From the NCBI GenBank assembly GCA_017416635.1, contig JAFQBQ010000117.1:1-15002 (forward strand): a stretch of 15,002 bases of DNA, given 5' to 3'. Origin of the DNA: Alphaproteobacteria bacterium. Its GTDB lineage: Bacteria; Pseudomonadota; Alphaproteobacteria; UBA3830. Below are positions 13,882-15,002 of the stretch, one piece after another. Under the pieces are notes generated by a model. The model made no database searches and was not told the origin of the DNA. It saw only the letters and a list, made by a program, of their open reading frames with translations. The translations under genes and the position numbers were made by a program. Position 1 is the first letter of the stretch, and the number at the start of each line of letters is the position of its first letter.

Positions 13882-15002
13882 CTACATTCTCAATGTGTAT
13901 ATCGAATGTCCATCGATATCATTTACCAGAATTATCGAATCCCCAACTTTTGCGAATTCTCTTTCTTGTACGACATCCGAAACTTGCTCAATCATCTTAT
14001 TCAAATCGAACTCTTTTTTCTTAATGACTGCCTGAACGCCGTTAATCATTCCAACCTGCCTTGCTGTTTCTTCCGAATTCGTGATTAAAACAATCGGACA
14101 TGACGGCCTTAACCTAGAGCACCTGGCAGCTGTTTCAAAAGAATCCGTATACAAAACTATACAACTTGCGCAGCCAAAATACGCACTATCTTTGGCAGCT
14201 TTGCATTTCGCATCTAAAACTGATTGCTGTGGAATTTGTGTATCTTCTTCCAATCGCCTTGTGCAGCTTGGATCTTTTTCGGTTTTTTCTATAATCTTGT
14301 GCATTATTTGCACAGCTTCAAATGGATATTTCCCGGAAGCAGACTCTGCCGACAACATCGTTGCATCAGCTCCCGAATATATTGCATAAGCTACGTCTGA
14401 CACTTCCGCTCTAGTCGGAGTAGGCATTGTAATCATTGACTCTAGCATTTGCGTTGCAACCACAACTGGACGTCCCAATCTGTGGCATGTATTGATAATG
14501 ATTCTTTGCGCTGCCGGAACCTCTTCGGGATTCATTTCCACTCCCAAATCTCCGCGAGCGACCATTACACCATCAGAAACCAAAGTGATTGGCGCGATAT
14601 CCTTAACCGCCAAAGGCTTTTCAATTTTAGACATTATCTTCGCCTTGCCTTTCACGAGATCTCTGACCTCTTCCACATCTTTTACATTCTGAACGAAAGA
14701 CAACGCTACCCAATCCACGCCAAGATCTAACGCAAAGCTCAAATCTTGCTTGTCTTTTTCTGTAAGTGCTGGTATCGGTAGAATTGCATCAGGAATATTT
14801 ACTCCTTTGTTGTTTGATATAAGCCCTCCGACGATAACTTTTGCTCTCAGTTCTTGATCATCGGAAGACAATAGTTCAAATCGCAACTTCCCATCATCTA
14901 CTAAAATTGTTACTCCCGGTTTAAGGACTTCCCAAATTTCCGGATGAGGCAAATAAACTCTTTTCGTATTTCCCGGGGTCGGATCCTGGTCGAAAATAAA
15001 TG
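13882..15002 (-). CDS. pyk: Pyruvate kinase, C-terminal part, cut by window edge
   Basis: Pyruvate kinase converts phosphoenolpyruvate and ADP to pyruvate and ATP. Only the last 372 codons are in the window; the start lies beyond 15002. The visible protein opens FIFDQDPTPGNTKRVYLPHP and LVDDGKLRF, in the B domain. The barrel follows with KIMSKIEKP (catalytic lysine), DGVMVARGDLGVE (Mg/substrate loop), VVVATQMLESMI and PTPTRAEVSDVAYAIYSGAD, the family signature. The C-terminal regulatory domain runs from about TRRLEED to the end and finishes with an unusual GDSIILVNDIDGHSIYTLRM in place of the common glycine-rich G-TN ending. All visible active-site residues are present. It is the first visible gene of the pyk-dsbA-surA-rsmA series; its product is the substrate of the Por complex encoded on the left. 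Confidence 0.93.
   Translation of the reverse strand, partial: FIFDQDPTPGNTKRVYLPHPEIWEVLKPGVTILVDDGKLRFELLSSDDQELRAKVIVGGLISNNKGVNIPDAILPIPALTEKDKQDLSFALDLGVDWVALSFVQNVKDVEEVRDLVKGKAKIMSKIEKPLAVKDIAPITLVSDGVMVARGDLGVEMNPEEVPAAQRIIINTCHRLGRPVVVATQMLESMITMPTPTRAEVSDVAYAIYSGADATMLSAESASGKYPFEAVQIMHKIIEKTEKDPSCTRRLEEDTQIPQQSVLDAKCKAAKDSAYFGCASCIVLYTDSFETAARCSRLRPSCPIVLITNSEETARQVGMINGVQAVIKKKEFDLNKMIEQVSDVVQEREFAKVGDSIILVNDIDGHSIYTLRM

Noticed and set aside
1..15002. tRNA, rRNA, CRISPR arrays, insertion sequences, phage genes
   Set aside because: None seen; the intergenic gaps (133, 142, 269 and 68 bases, plus smaller ones) are too small or lack the needed patterns.

Overview
This is a low-GC bacterial window. 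It carries a complete Gram-negative outer-membrane assembly set (LptF, LptG, LptD, SurA and a DsbA-like oxidoreductase), and its protein sequences and gene content look alphaproteobacterial. The AT-rich composition, tight gene packing, overlapping genes, lack of pdxA in the surA-rsmA neighbourhood and one copy of a dispersed TCATTGCGAG-type palindromic repeat fit a reduced, probably host-associated lineage (Rickettsiales or Holosporales-like). That placement is inference; there is no rRNA in the window. I see no insertion sequence, phage gene, CRISPR array or tRNA.

Layout, left to right. 1-573 (-): the N-terminal part of a sodium:solute symporter that runs off the left edge. 707-1549 (-): a 10-TM EamA/DMT transporter, followed by a terminator-like hairpin. 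1692-5999 (-): a four-gene operon porG-porA-porB-gltD/ferredoxin fusion, which encodes a pyruvate (2-oxoacid):ferredoxin oxidoreductase with a flavoprotein that should pass its electrons to NAD(P); a good intrinsic terminator closes it. 6000-6268: a divergent intergenic region with AT-rich -10-like boxes, one dispersed palindromic repeat and a clear sigma70-like promoter for lptF. 6269-11002 (+): lptF-lptG-lptD-ybaK, all overlapping or nearly so. 10992-15002 (-): pyk-dsbA-surA-rsmA, read towards and overlapping ybaK tail to tail.

How the genes work together. LptF/LptG extract LPS from the inner membrane and LptD inserts it into the outer membrane. SurA chaperones beta-barrel proteins, LptD included, and a periplasmic DsbA-like protein can form LptD's disulfides, so five genes serve one envelope task. 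On the metabolic side, pyruvate kinase makes pyruvate, and the Por complex can oxidise it to acetyl-CoA with low-potential electrons that the fused ferredoxin/GltD-like subunit can hand to NAD(P). The Por operon is the most notable content: it is an oxygen-sensitive, anaerobe-style alternative to pyruvate dehydrogenase in a cell that otherwise looks like a reduced alphaproteobacterium.
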